Shown piece by piece: positions 47,582-56,412 of a stretch of DNA of 64,000 nucleotides (position 1 is the stretch's first letter; the number at the start of each line of letters is the position of its first letter). The translations under genes were made by a program, and so were the position numbers. The notes beneath the pieces are model-generated. The model was not told the origin of the DNA. It ran no database searches and was given only the letters and a program-made list of their open reading frames with translations. Source of the DNA: Paracoccaceae bacterium (lineage in GTDB: Bacteria > Pseudomonadota > Alphaproteobacteria > Rhodobacterales > Rhodobacteraceae); the NCBI GenBank assembly GCA_014762635.1, contig JABURR010000042.1, forward strand, positions 1-64,000. The letters are read 5' to 3'.

Positions 47582-48205
47582 TTGAGCAACTCGATCTCGA
47601 ACTACTTCTCTGCCAAGGGGTGGAAAATCGCGAGCTTCGCATCGGGGCTGTCGCTTGCCATGTTGCTTGCAACCGGCTCTGTCAAGGCAAGCGAAAACGC
47701 AACCCCGTTCCTCGTGCCGAAACAGGTTGCGGCTGCCCCCGAAGGCTTCAACGGTCTTTGCTCCCGTTATTCCTGGGCGTGTCAGAATTCGCGCTCGTCG
47801 AACCTGAATGCTCGCAGCGCGCTGGATGTCGCCCAGCGTATCAATCTTGACGTCAACAGAGCCACACCGGAAATTGAGGATCGCGATCAGTACGGCAAAG
47901 CGGAAGTCTGGGCTCTTCCGACCCGTCGCGGTGGCGACTGTGAAGACTTTGCGCTGCTCAAGAAGCTCCGTTTGATCGAGGCTGGCCTTCCCGGTCAAAA
48001 TCTACTGATGGCAACTGTTTTGGATCGTCAACTTCGCAACCACGCGGTCCTCGTACTACGCACGGAGAACGGCGACTACGTTCTCGATAATCTCACCAAC
48101 AAGATCGTCCCGTGGCAGGCGACTGGCTATACGTTCCTGAAACTCCAAAACCCTACCTCACCCGGAGCGTGGGACGCAGTTCTCGCTGGCGGCGTCGCAG
48201 GGTAG
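47582..48205 (+). CDS. LapG-like transglutaminase-type cysteine peptidase
   Basis: A 207-residue periplasmic cysteine protease of the bacterial transglutaminase-like group. A signal segment (GLSLAMLLATGSVKA) ends near residue 37. The catalytic residues are Cys in RGGDCEDFALLKK, His in NHAVLVLRT and Asp in YVLDNLT. In Pseudomonas LapG cuts the surface adhesin LapA under control of c-di-GMP and LapD. No LapD, LapA or type I secretion gene is in this window. It starts with a TTG at 47582 behind GGGGGAAAG. A divergent neighbour makes a cell-wall hydrolase. Confidence 0.85.
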   Translation: MSNSISNYFSAKGWKIASFASGLSLAMLLATGSVKASENATPFLVPKQVAAAPEGFNGLCSRYSWACQNSRSSNLNARSALDVAQRINLDVNRATPEIEDRDQYGKAEVWALPTRRGGDCEDFALLKKLRLIEAGLPGQNLLMATVLDRQLRNHAVLVLRTENGDYVLDNLTNKIVPWQATGYTFLKLQNPTSPGAWDAVLAGGVAG

Positions 48206-48252
48206 CGTCTTCGCACCAAGGTTCGCAAACAGGGTCTGACCAAAACGCCACA

Positions 48253-48284
48253 CCCGCGCCATATAGGCGCGGGTTCGTTGTTTC
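48253..48284 (+). terminator. intrinsic terminator after the LapG-like gene
   Basis: CCCGCGCC-ATATA-GGCGCGGG with TTCGTTGTTTC following. It separates the LapG-like gene from the convergent SDDE-repeat gene. Confidence 0.85.
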
Positions 48285-48309
48285 AGAGCCAGCCTAGAGA
48301 CGCAGGGAC

Positions 48310-48822
48310 TCAGTCGTTGCTTTCCCCGTGTTGGCCGCCCTCTTCGTCATCACCATCGTTCCTTGGGTCTTCACCCGACCGACCGACCGGCTTCGTGTTG
48401 CCAGGGTTCCCCAAATTGTCGTCAGACTCGTCGTCGCTCTGGTCATCAGACTCATCGTCGCTTTCGTCGTCGGACTCATCGTCGCTTTCGTCGTCTCCAA
48501 AGATAAAGGGCTGGTGCGGCTTTCCCCTGACCGTGGCAGTCGGATTCTCTGTCAGGCGCAATGCTGCATCGGGACAGACCTGGAACATACGTTGAAGCAG
48601 TGTCTCATAGTCCGGCCTGCGCTGGATCCGCGCCAGCGCGTCCCTTTCTATGAATTCCCATGCACAAAGGTTGTTTTCCGCAACCTGACGGTACGGAATG
48701 ACTTCTGGTTCCACCCTGGCCTGGGCAAGCGAACCCGCGAAAGCCCGTTCCGTAGCTGAAACCGAAAGTACAAGAACTCCGGCCGCGGCAAAGCCGCGGA
48801 CAAAACGTGTTGAATTTTTCAT
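48310..48822 (-). CDS. secreted protein with acidic Ser-Asp-Asp-Glu repeat tail
   Basis: A 170-residue exported protein. Residues 1-29 are a signal peptide (FAAAGVLVLSVSATERAFA). The next 75 residues contain Cys at NNLCAWEF and VCPDAALR, probably a small disulfide-bonded domain. From about residue 107 the chain is a run of SDDE units, DDESDDESDD and so on, followed by Asn/Gly/Pro-rich NLGNPGNTKPVG and an acidic end DGDDEEGG. The tail is disordered and could bind Ca2+. It is convergent with the LapG-like gene. No function is known. Confidence 0.7.
   Translation of the reverse strand: MKNSTRFVRGFAAAGVLVLSVSATERAFAGSLAQARVEPEVIPYRQVAENNLCAWEFIERDALARIQRRPDYETLLQRMFQVCPDAALRLTENPTATVRGKPHQPFIFGDDESDDESDDESDDESDDQSDDESDDNLGNPGNTKPVGRSGEDPRNDGDDEEGGQHGESND
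48425..48496. repeat. three tandem 24-bp repeats encoding the acidic tail
   Basis: Units 48425-48448, 48449-48472 and 48473-48496 each encode one 8-residue block of the SDDE tail. Units 2 and 3 are identical except for their last base; unit 1 differs at six positions, mainly in its 3' half. Copy-number variation by slippage or recombination is possible. Confidence 0.7.
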
Positions 48823-49191
48823 GACCCCTCCACCCCGAGTTGGAGCCAGCTACCCGGAAAAAATGCTTTGTTCGGTCCAAAAAACGGGCCCAGCAATGCC
48901 CTTTGACCGATAAGTATGGCCCCTCAACCAAGGTCAATATTATGACTTATTTTAGCCACTGTCATCTTATTTTGGCCTTAGTTGTTAATTTTCTACCTTC
49001 TTCGTTGCCATAATGGCTTAATGCCGCGATCCAATCGCCGCTGTTCGCTACTTCGCAACAATAACCCCTATGAGACGTTTCTCGATCTCAGGACACGTGC
49101 CGACTCGCACCCTCCGCGCCTGGCCAAATGTTTGTTGATTGACGGGTCAACCAAAACCTGAAAAAACCTCAACAAAGCTGGGATGAGTCAT
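48823..49191. other. 370-bp AT-richer intergenic region
   Basis: No gene is visible between the SDDE-repeat protein and betI. The middle part (48940-49010) is clearly AT-richer than its surroundings, with runs such as TATTATGACTTATTTT, and likely holds promoters of the minus-strand gene and of betI. A long dyad lies at 49135-49154, near betI. Confidence 0.5.
49135..49154. promoter_or_regulatory. candidate BetI operator
   Basis: TTGATTGACGGGTCAACCAA is a 20-bp dyad with arms matching at 8 of 9 positions around a GG centre, 37 bp before the betI ATG. BetI binds long dyads of this sort containing TTGA/TCAA halves, so autoregulation is plausible. Confidence 0.55.
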
Positions 49192-49773
49192 ATGCCGAAA
49201 ACAGGAATGGAACCCGTTCGTCGTGCGGGCCTCGTTGACGCCGCCATCATGGAAATCGGACGCATTGGCTCGCTCGAGGTCACGGTCGGTCAGATTGCCA
49301 AGCGCGCAGGTGTCTCAAGCGCCCTCGCCCACCATTATTTTGGGACGAAAGACCAGATTTTCCTGTCGGCCATGCGGCACATACTGTCCCTTTACGGTGA
49401 AGAGGTACGCAAACGTCTTGCAAACGCAGACACCCATCGGGCGCGGCTTGAAGGAATTATCGAGGCCAGTTTCGACGAAAGCAACTTCCGCCCCGAGGTC
49501 ATCAGCGCCTGGCTGAATTTCTATGTTCGTGCGCAAAATTCTGATGAGACCGCGCGCATTCTTGGGGTCTACAAGTCCCGCCTGCGCTCCAATCTCCTCT
49601 GTGATCTTCGTCCGCTACTGGGGCCCGGGGCGAATGCGGCGGCCGAAGGGATCGCGGCTCTCATCGACGGTCTATATGTCCGGCAGAGCCTTGGTCATTC
49701 GGGGCCGAGCCCATCAGACGCGACCAGGATCGCGCTCGATTATCTCGATCTGCTGCTCGCCCGAACCGACTAG
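49192..49773 (+). CDS. betI: choline-responsive repressor BetI
   Basis: A TetR-family repressor of 193 residues. The start MPKTGMEPVRRAGLVDAA matches the BetI N-terminus, and the HTH is TVGQIAKRAGVSSALAHHYFG. The C-terminal half has the BetI pattern ISAWLNFYVRAQ and ALIDGLYVRQ. In choline metabolism BetI represses betA and betB until choline is present. The ATG at 49192 is favoured because known BetI proteins start there; 49183 is an alternative. It is followed by betA after 74 bp. betB is not in the window. Confidence 0.92.
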   Translation: MPKTGMEPVRRAGLVDAAIMEIGRIGSLEVTVGQIAKRAGVSSALAHHYFGTKDQIFLSAMRHILSLYGEEVRKRLANADTHRARLEGIIEASFDESNFRPEVISAWLNFYVRAQNSDETARILGVYKSRLRSNLLCDLRPLLGPGANAAAEGIAALIDGLYVRQSLGHSGPSPSDATRIALDYLDLLLARTD

Positions 49774-49847
49774 CCGGGGCAGATTCCCGTCATCGCCCGC
49801 TCTCAGAACAACCGGCGACCATTTCTTCGACAAGGTGAACAAAGCCC

Positions 49848-51506
49848 ATGCGTGCTGATTATGTGATCGTTGGCGCCGGATCCGCTGGCTGCGCCATTGC
49901 CTACCGCCTGTCCGAGGCGGGACATTCCGTCATCGTGATCGAACACGGCGGAACCGATTGGGGCCCATTCATCCAGATGCCGGCGGCGCTCAGCTACCCG
50001 ATGAACATGCCCCGCTATGACTGGGGATTCCGCAGCGAGCCTGAACCGAACCTTGGTGGTCGGCCAATGGCGGTACCACGTGGCAAGGTGATCGGTGGCT
50101 CATCTTCCATCAATGGCATGGTCTATGTGCGTGGCCACGCACGGGATTTCGATCACTGGGCCGAGGCCGGTGCTGCGGGATGGGGTTATGGGGATGTCCT
50201 TCCCTATTTCCGGCGCATGGAGTGCTGGCACGACAATGGCCACGGCGGCGACCCTGCGTGGCGCGGGGCGGACGGTCCCATGCACGTCACCAGGGGGCCG
50301 CGCGCCAATCCGCTCTATCAGGCCTTTGTCGATGCAGGTCAGCAGGCAGGGTACGAGCTGACCCCGGACTATAACGGCGAGAAGCAAGAGGGCTTCGGCC
50401 CAATGGAGCAGACCGTCTGGCGGGGGCGCAGATGGTCGGCCGCCAATGCCTATCTCCGCCCTGCCCTGAAACGCCCGAACTGTCGGCTCGTCAATGCGCT
50501 TGCCCGCAAGGTCCAGATCGCCGAAGGCCGGGCCACCGGCGTCGAGGTTCAGCGGCGCGGTCAGGTCGAGGTGATCGCCGCAAACCGTGAGGTCATTCTT
50601 GCGGCCTCTGCAATCAACTCCCCCAAGCTGTTGATGCTGTCCGGGGTCGGCCCCGGCGCGCACCTGTCGGAACTGGGAATTCCGGTCATTGCCGACCGCC
50701 CGGGTGTTGGCCAGAATCTCCAGGATCACCTCGAGGTCTATATCCAATACGCCTCGAAACAGCCGATAACCCTTTACCGTTACTGGAATATCTTCGGCAA
50801 AGCCCTGATCGGCGCGCAGTGGTTGTTCACGCGCACCGGACTTGGCGCATCCAACCAGTTCGAGAGCGCGGCCTTCATCCGATCGACCGCTGGTGTCGAG
50901 TATCCGGATATCCAGTACCATTTCCTGCCCTTGGCCGTGCGCTATGACGGAAAGGTCGCCGCCGAAGGTCACGGTTTCCAGGCCCATGTCGGCCCCATGC
51001 GCTCCCCCTCGCGCGGCGCGGTAACGCTGCGTTCGGCCGATCCGGCGCATCCGCCAAAAATCTTTTTCAACTACATGTCGACCGATCAGGACTGGACCGA
51101 CTTCCGCCGTTGTATCCGGCTGACGCGCGAGATTTTTGCCCAGCCCGCCTTCGAGCCCTTCGTAAAACATGAAATCCAGCCCGGGGATCGGTCTCAGAGC
51201 GATGACGAGATCGACGCCTTCATCCGCGAGCACGCCGAGAGCGCCTATCATCCCTGTGGGACCTGCAAGATGGGGTCAGCGGACGATCCGATGGCCGTGG
51301 TTGACCCTGAAACCCGCGTGATCGGGGTTGAGGGGTTGCGGGTGGCCGACAGCTCCATCTTCCCGCGAATTACCAATGGCAACCTGAACGCGCCCTCGAT
51401 CATGACAGGCGAGAAAGCCTCTGATCACATCCTGGGTCGCGCGCCTTTGCCTTCCGCGAATGACGAACCGTGGATTCACCCGAACTGGCGAGAGGCGCAG
51501 CGGTAG
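49848..51506 (+). CDS. betA: choline dehydrogenase
   Basis: FAD-dependent GMC oxidoreductase converting choline to betaine aldehyde, and possibly on to glycine betaine. The 552-residue protein starts [20 protein letters not shown] and contains [36 protein letters not shown] and the C-terminal catalytic HPCGTCKMG with the active-site His. It follows betI in the same unit. A betaine aldehyde dehydrogenase and choline importer may lie elsewhere. The length is normal. Confidence 0.93.
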   Translation: MRADYVIVGAGSAGCAIAYRLSEAGHSVIVIEHGGTDWGPFIQMPAALSYPMNMPRYDWGFRSEPEPNLGGRPMAVPRGKVIGGSSSINGMVYVRGHARDFDHWAEAGAAGWGYGDVLPYFRRMECWHDNGHGGDPAWRGADGPMHVTRGPRANPLYQAFVDAGQQAGYELTPDYNGEKQEGFGPMEQTVWRGRRWSAANAYLRPALKRPNCRLVNALARKVQIAEGRATGVEVQRRGQVEVIAANREVILAASAINSPKLLMLSGVGPGAHLSELGIPVIADRPGVGQNLQDHLEVYIQYASKQPITLYRYWNIFGKALIGAQWLFTRTGLGASNQFESAAFIRSTAGVEYPDIQYHFLPLAVRYDGKVAAEGHGFQAHVGPMRSPSRGAVTLRSADPAHPPKIFFNYMSTDQDWTDFRRCIRLTREIFAQPAFEPFVKHEIQPGDRSQSDDEIDAFIREHAESAYHPCGTCKMGSADDPMAVVDPETRVIGVEGLRVADSSIFPRITNGNLNAPSIMTGEKASDHILGRAPLPSANDEPWIHPNWREAQR

Positions 51507-51512
51507 TTCCGC

Positions 51513-52367
51513 CTAGGTCTTGCCCAGGATGCTGGCTTCCATTGCTTGGCGCAGATCATCCGTGACGGTCGGCTCCAGCCCGAACCAGAGCTTCCAGGCG
51601 GGCGGCCCCTGGTAAAGCAGCATACCCAAGCCGCCGACGACCGTGTTGCCACGCGCTTCGGCTGCTTTCAGGAAGTCGGTCTTGAGCGGCGTGTAGATGA
51701 TGTCCGCGGCGACAGTTTCCCGGGCAAGCTTGTCCAGTTTCAGGTCCAATGGCGGTTGTCCGACCATTCCCAGGCTCGTGGTATTCACAACCGTTGCGGC
51801 CCCCTCAAGGGCATCGTGGCGTCCCTCCCACGGAACCACGTTGATCGGGCCGCCGAAGTCCGCGGCGATGCGTTCCGCGCGATCACGGGTGCGGTTCACC
51901 AGCCGGATCTCGGGGCAGCCCTCGTGCAGCAGCGCATGGCAGATCGCCCGCGATCCGCCGCCAGCGCCCAGCACGACAGCAGGCCCCGCATTTCCGCACC
52001 AGTCCGGCGCGCCGTTCTTGAGGTTTCCGAGAAATCCCCGCCAATCGTTGTTGGTCCCGAAAAGTGCCCCATCCTCCCGCACCACGGCGCAGCTGATCGC
52101 ACCGATCTTTCGGGCGACGTCGTCCAACTCGTCGACCACCTGCATGGCATCCAGCTTGTGCGGAATCGTCAGGTTGCAGCCCGAGAAGCCAAGCGGATGC
52201 AATGCCCGCAGCGCCGCCTCGACGGCTCCGGGCTTGATGGCGAGCGGCACGTAGGTCCCCTTCAGTCCCTGTTGCCGGAACCAGTAGTTGTGCATGAGCG
52301 GAGAGCGTGAGTGCATCACGGGCCAGCCCATGACACCGGCCATGTAGAACCTATCCTTGTCGATCAT
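51513..52367 (-). CDS. shikimate-dehydrogenase-family oxidoreductase
   Basis: A 284-residue AroE/YdiB/QuiA-type NAD(P)-dependent dehydrogenase. The substrate domain has MGWPVMHSRSPLMHNYW and GCNLTIPHKLDA with catalytic Lys; the nucleotide domain has VVLGAGGGSRAICHALL. It ends with the NTTSLGM and GLGMLLYQG motifs. As the last gene of a catabolic operon it is more likely to be a quinate/shikimate-type or substrate-specific dehydrogenase than the biosynthetic AroE. The start at 52367 overlaps the preceding gene by 17 bases. Confidence 0.82.
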   Translation of the reverse strand: MIDKDRFYMAGVMGWPVMHSRSPLMHNYWFRQQGLKGTYVPLAIKPGAVEAALRALHPLGFSGCNLTIPHKLDAMQVVDELDDVARKIGAISCAVVREDGALFGTNNDWRGFLGNLKNGAPDWCGNAGPAVVLGAGGGSRAICHALLHEGCPEIRLVNRTRDRAERIAADFGGPINVVPWEGRHDALEGAATVVNTTSLGMVGQPPLDLKLDKLARETVAADIIYTPLKTDFLKAAEARGNTVVGGLGMLLYQGPPAWKLWFGLEPTVTDDLRQAMEASILGKT

Positions 52368-53055
52368 GAGCACCCCCGTCCAGCTTGGCGCGGAAATGAT
52401 CCCACGTTCGCTGAAAAAGCACAGTATTCCAGAGCTTTCCGCGGCATAGTTCACGCTCTTCCTCACTGAAAGAATAGGGCGTTCCGATCTGCATCGCCAT
52501 GTACTGGCGGTGCGCGTTTTCCTCGAGGTAGTTGATCAGCACGAAAGCCTCGACGATATCCTTGCCGGCCGTCACCGCCCCATGGGATTTCATCAATGCG
52601 GCCGGGCGATCCTGCAACACCTCGCAAAGCCGCGCCGACATCTCGGGCGAGTTGATCGAGTTCGGCGTATCCAGAACCCCAACCGGATAGAGCAGCGATC
52701 CCTGAGCAAACACAGGCAGGTAGTCGTGCCCGGTCATGGTCAGGTAGGTCGACCACTTGGGATGCGCATGGACAACCGCGCCAGCGTCGGGCCGCGCCTT
52801 GTAGATGCCCGCGTGCAGGTGAAACTCCAGCGGCGGCTTGCCGTTGCCCTCCAGCACGTTCCCGTCGAGGTCGATCCGGCAGATGTCACCGGCGGTCAAC
52901 TGGCTGCGCTGGCTCGACCCGATGTTGATCAGCATCTGGTCGTCACCGACCCGGATACTGGCGTGTCCGTTGTAGTCGATGATCTCGGACTCCTCGAGCA
53001 TGCGCAGGCAGTCGGCAAGCTGGATCTTGGCGGCTTCGATGTCGGCCTTGGTCAT
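52351..53055 (-). CDS. class II aldolase/adducin-family protein 1
   Basis: A 234-residue class II aldolase-like enzyme, normally using a divalent metal to split carbon-carbon bonds or decarboxylate. The metal ligands appear as HLHAGIYKARPDAGAVVHAHPKWS with several His, and ALMKSHGAVTAG adds another. The acid residue is Glu in PLEFHLHAG. In phthalate pathways, members of this family act as dihydroxyphthalate decarboxylases. It lies between a similar gene and the AroE-like gene, in one operon. Confidence 0.82.
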   Translation of the reverse strand: MTKADIEAAKIQLADCLRMLEESEIIDYNGHASIRVGDDQMLINIGSSQRSQLTAGDICRIDLDGNVLEGNGKPPLEFHLHAGIYKARPDAGAVVHAHPKWSTYLTMTGHDYLPVFAQGSLLYPVGVLDTPNSINSPEMSARLCEVLQDRPAALMKSHGAVTAGKDIVEAFVLINYLEENAHRQYMAMQIGTPYSFSEEERELCRGKLWNTVLFQRTWDHFRAKLDGGAHDRQG

Positions 53056-53070
53056 TGTGGCTCCTTGCTG

Positions 53071-53817
53071 TTACCAGCCGGTCTGATCGCGGATTTCGGA
53101 ACGCCAGAGGTCCCAGGCGCGCATCCCGGCGGTGAGGTTCGGTTGATCCGCAAGGGCGCCCTCCCCTTCGGACAGGGCCGCCAGCGGCCCGCCGTTGGCC
53201 AGTGCCGTGGCCCAGTGCTGGATGCGGGCGCTGACCTCGGTATAGACGGCACGGAAGACGGCCACCTGCAGGCTGGGTCCGCAGGCCACGGAGCCATGCG
53301 CGCGCATCAGCGCGATATCCTTGTCGCCGAGCTTCTCGGCCAGGGCGACGCCCTTGGCGCAATCGCAGACCAACATGTCCGTCTCGCCGAATTTCTCGGA
53401 TATGTCGAAGACCGGTACGCCCTTGGCAAGGAAAGCCGCGTTGTGGAACATCGCCTGCATCTTCACCTCGGTCAGGCCAAACGGGATCACCGAGGGAGAA
53501 TGGCTGTGCACGACCGAGTTGATGTCGGGCCGCGCCTTGTAGATCTCGCCATGGATGAACCGCTCCAGGAAGCCCTTCGGCGCCTCCGGATCGCAGGCCG
53601 TGCTGTCGAGATCATATTCGACGATATCCTCGGGCGTCACCAGCGCAGGCGCAAGGCCACGCGACATCAGGTAACGATCCGGCGTATCCGGGTGGCGCAT
53701 GGAGACGTGTCCAAATCCATCCACCACCCCGCGCGCGGCAAGGATGCGGCTTGCGGCGGCAAGGTCGGCCAGCAGGTCGGCGCTGACGAGGCCGCCGGAT
53801 GCGGGAGTTGTCGTCAT
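53071..53817 (-). CDS. class II aldolase/adducin-family protein 2
   Basis: A 248-residue relative of the preceding gene product, clearly diverged. It has RFIHGEIYKARPDINSVVHSHSPS with the His cluster, ALMRAHGSVACG with the last His, and the GFGHVSMRHP segment near the start. Two different family members in one operon suggest two successive steps or two substrates. It ends 15 bp before the other, with its own ribosome site. Confidence 0.82.
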   Translation of the reverse strand: MTTTPASGGLVSADLLADLAAASRILAARGVVDGFGHVSMRHPDTPDRYLMSRGLAPALVTPEDIVEYDLDSTACDPEAPKGFLERFIHGEIYKARPDINSVVHSHSPSVIPFGLTEVKMQAMFHNAAFLAKGVPVFDISEKFGETDMLVCDCAKGVALAEKLGDKDIALMRAHGSVACGPSLQVAVFRAVYTEVSARIQHWATALANGGPLAALSEGEGALADQPNLTAGMRAWDLWRSEIRDQTGW

Positions 53818-53826
53818 ATTATCCCC

Positions 53827-54816
53827 CTAGATGATGACCTTGGTCATCACGCTGGCCGGAAAGATTTCCTCGGGCGTGAACTGGCGATGCGCGATGCCCT
53901 GCTGATAGGTGTAAAGTGCCATCTTCTCCCAGGTCGCGCGGTTTTCCTCCACGCCGAAGGGGAACGGGTCCTTGCCGAAGATGCCCTGCATCCGACGTGC
54001 GTAGATCGGCAGCCATGCCACGGGATAGCGCGACACGGCGGGGTCGAGGATACGCTCTACGCTGCGCCGCTTCGATTCCTGGAATGCGTTGAAAAGGTTG
54101 CGCGCGGCCCAGGGATGCGCGTCATGCACGCTCTTTTTCATGGCGATGATATGCATGATCGGCCAGACCTTGGACTCGGCGTAATATTCCTCTTCCATCT
54201 CGAGGAAATTTGGGAAGAGCCGCACCACGTCGGGATGCCTCTCAAGGAAACACGTTGGCGGGCGTGCGATGATGGCGCAATCCAGCTCACCCGAGGCCAG
54301 CATGTCGGAGAGTGACTTGTCCTTCACACGGGTGATCTCGACCCCGTCGGGGAGGTTCAACTCCACCTTCTCCTCGCGCCCGGGAGAGTTCGCTCCGGCC
54401 TGAACCCACTTGATATCCTGAAGCGGAATGCCCTTGTCGTTCTGCATCCAGCCACGCATCCAGACGGCGGCAGAATGCGCCCATTCCGGGCTGCCGACCG
54501 TCTTGCCGCGCAGGTCCTCGATCTTCTCTATCCCGGCTTTTCGGTTGACGTAGAACGAGCTGAAGCGGAACAGGCGCGAACAGATCACGGGCAAACCAAT
54601 CAGGTCGCTGTCGGGCCGCGTGACCTGGGTCGAGAATTTGGCAAAGGACATTTCCGACAGGTCGAATTCCCGGTTCGCGGTCATCCGGGCGAAGCACTCA
54701 TGATGGCCTAGCAACAGCCAGTTCGGGTCAATCCCCTCAGCTTTGACCTCTCCGGTGCGGAAATCGCGGAAATGGTCGTAATCCGTTGTGGCGATCGTCA
54801 GTTTCAGTTTCGACAT
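53827..54816 (-). CDS. 4,5-dihydroxyphthalate-decarboxylase-like protein
   Basis: A 329-residue protein like Pht5, the enzyme removing CO2 from 4,5-dihydroxyphthalate to give protocatechuate. The protein has the periplasmic-binding-protein-like fold but no signal peptide, consistent with a cytosolic enzyme. Family stretches are LTIATTDYDHFRDFRTGEV, FDLSEMSFAKFSTQVTR, and KTVGSPEWAHSAAVWMRG. No phthalate dioxygenase (Pht3/Oph type) is present, so its real substrate may be another carboxylated catechol-like compound. Confidence 0.8.
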   Translation of the reverse strand: MSKLKLTIATTDYDHFRDFRTGEVKAEGIDPNWLLLGHHECFARMTANREFDLSEMSFAKFSTQVTRPDSDLIGLPVICSRLFRFSSFYVNRKAGIEKIEDLRGKTVGSPEWAHSAAVWMRGWMQNDKGIPLQDIKWVQAGANSPGREEKVELNLPDGVEITRVKDKSLSDMLASGELDCAIIARPPTCFLERHPDVVRLFPNFLEMEEEYYAESKVWPIMHIIAMKKSVHDAHPWAARNLFNAFQESKRRSVERILDPAVSRYPVAWLPIYARRMQGIFGKDPFPFGVEENRATWEKMALYTYQQGIAHRQFTPEEIFPASVMTKVII

Positions 54817-54842
54817 GCTCCCCCCTGTCCCTTGGCACCCTA

Positions 54843-55934
54843 TCAGTTTCTTATGGTTTGCAGGAACCAGCTATCCGGCACCTCGTGGCCCAGCCCTTTT
54901 GCCACGGCGGCCTCAAAGGCGCGCCCGGCCACGGCGTAGAATTGCGCGCCTTGCAGGTTCCCCCGCTCCGACCAGGTGATCTGCTCGTCCGAGGTCCGCC
55001 CCGGGCGGCAGCCTTCGTGCAGGTCTTTCAGCGTCACCCGCTTTTCCGGCAGCATGACCCCGTGCGCGCGCTTCTTCTTGCGCGGCTGACCACCTTGCAC
55101 GCGCCAACTCAGGTATTCGTCGTCGAACTGAATGTCCTCAAGGCCCTCGGGCGCGGGCGCATCGCCGAAGCGCAGGTAGACGTCCACACGCTCCATCGTG
55201 CGGGCATCGGGCAGGCCGCCGCCTCCGATATTGACCACATGGGTTCCGGGCTCCAGCAGATCGCCATTCAGCACCGGCTGGGCTGCATCGGTCAGTGAGG
55301 CCACGATATCGGCCCCGCGATAGACCTGCTCGGGCGCATCGCAGACCTGAACGTCGATCCCGTATCGCTCCGCTATCCGGGCGCCAAAGGCGTCACGGTT
55401 TGCCTTGGTCGGGCTGTAGACTTGGAGTTTGCGGATATTTCGCGCCAGGCAGAAGGACAGCATATGCGTCTCGGCCATCCCGCCCGAGCCGAGCATCCCC
55501 ACCACCTCGGCCTCCTTGCGAGCCATATGCTTGACGCCAAGGCCACCGTCCCCGCCTACCCGCATGTGTTGCAGGACGCCGTCATTGATCAGCGCCAGCG
55601 GTTCGCCGGTTTCCACGCTGGTCAGGAAGATCAGCCCACAAAACAGCCCGGGCTGCTTGCAGTATTTCTCTTGCGTGCGGGTGCCGTCGTCCGCGGTCTG
55701 GTAATAGAGCACGTCGGATTTCATCCGGATCGCGAAATACCCATCGGCCGAGCCGCCTTCCATGGTGCCCCAGCGATATTCGCGGTCGGGATCGCTGGTG
55801 GGGATCGAGATGTCGATCCTCGGGCGACAGACGGCCCGTCCCCGCGCGATGTTCAGATAGGATGTCTCCAGCGCGTCCATGGTCATTTCCATGGTCAGCA
55901 CCTTTGAAATCGTCTCGTTGTCGAGGATCAGCAA
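54843..55934 (-). CDS. ornithine cyclodeaminase / mu-crystallin family protein
   Basis: A 363-residue Rossmann-fold enzyme. The nucleotide-binding segment is EAEVVGMLGSGGMAETHMLSF, followed by TKANRDAFGARIAERYGI. Family members catalyse ornithine cyclodeamination, ketimine or alanine reduction, and lysine- or tauropine-type reactions. The C-terminus has an unusual Arg/Lys stretch (QPRKKKRAHG). Within this operon its role is probably reduction or deamination of an intermediate, but no precise reaction can be claimed. Confidence 0.8.
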   Translation of the reverse strand: MLILDNETISKVLTMEMTMDALETSYLNIARGRAVCRPRIDISIPTSDPDREYRWGTMEGGSADGYFAIRMKSDVLYYQTADDGTRTQEKYCKQPGLFCGLIFLTSVETGEPLALINDGVLQHMRVGGDGGLGVKHMARKEAEVVGMLGSGGMAETHMLSFCLARNIRKLQVYSPTKANRDAFGARIAERYGIDVQVCDAPEQVYRGADIVASLTDAAQPVLNGDLLEPGTHVVNIGGGGLPDARTMERVDVYLRFGDAPAPEGLEDIQFDDEYLSWRVQGGQPRKKKRAHGVMLPEKRVTLKDLHEGCRPGRTSDEQITWSERGNLQGAQFYAVAGRAFEAAVAKGLGHEVPDSWFLQTIRN

Positions 55935-55947
55935 CGTCTCGCGCCCC

Positions 55948-56412
55948 CTAGAGGAGCCATTCGAGGAAGAACCCCTGGAACAACGAAAGCTCCAACAGCC
56001 AGATGAACATCCCGTACATCACGGCAAAGGTTCCACCGGCGGCAAACAGGGCATTCTGCCAACTGTCCCGGCTCGAGAATCGCACGAATGCCCCCACGAT
56101 GACCGGGCCGCCAAGGATGAAGCCGAAACACAGCAGGATGACTGTGAAAAGCCCCAGCCACAGAAAGGCCTGTGCTTCCGATTGACCGTCTTCGCCCTGA
56201 TCCTGCGCGGCCTGCGCCCCTTGCCTGGCCACATCTTCGGGCTTGCGCCTGAGATCAATCACCAGCTGCGCGGCACAGAGAATGGCGCCCGGCACGCCGA
56301 TCAGAAGCGGCATGAAGCGCGCCTTGGTGGGCAGGTCCAATGCCAGAAGACTTGCCCCGGCAAAGATGACCAACATGACCATGGTGGTCGCAGTGCGGCC
56401 GTCAAACGTCAT
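55948..56412 (-). CDS. tripartite tricarboxylate transporter small subunit TctB
   Basis: A 154-residue inner-membrane protein with about four hydrophobic segments (for example TATTMVMLVIFAGASLLALDL and FLWLGLFTVILLCFGFILGG), the size and pattern of TctB. It works with TctA and a periplasmic TctC to import carboxylates using an ion gradient. Its start overlaps the TctA stop by eleven bases. Confidence 0.88.
   Translation of the reverse strand: MTFDGRTATTMVMLVIFAGASLLALDLPTKARFMPLLIGVPGAILCAAQLVIDLRRKPEDVARQGAQAAQDQGEDGQSEAQAFLWLGLFTVILLCFGFILGGPVIVGAFVRFSSRDSWQNALFAAGGTFAVMYGMFIWLLELSLFQGFFLEWLL

Noticed and set aside
48425-48496. Tandem repeats considered as a CRISPR or intergenic repeat
   Set aside because: The 24-bp units are contiguous with no spacers and are in frame within an exported acidic protein.
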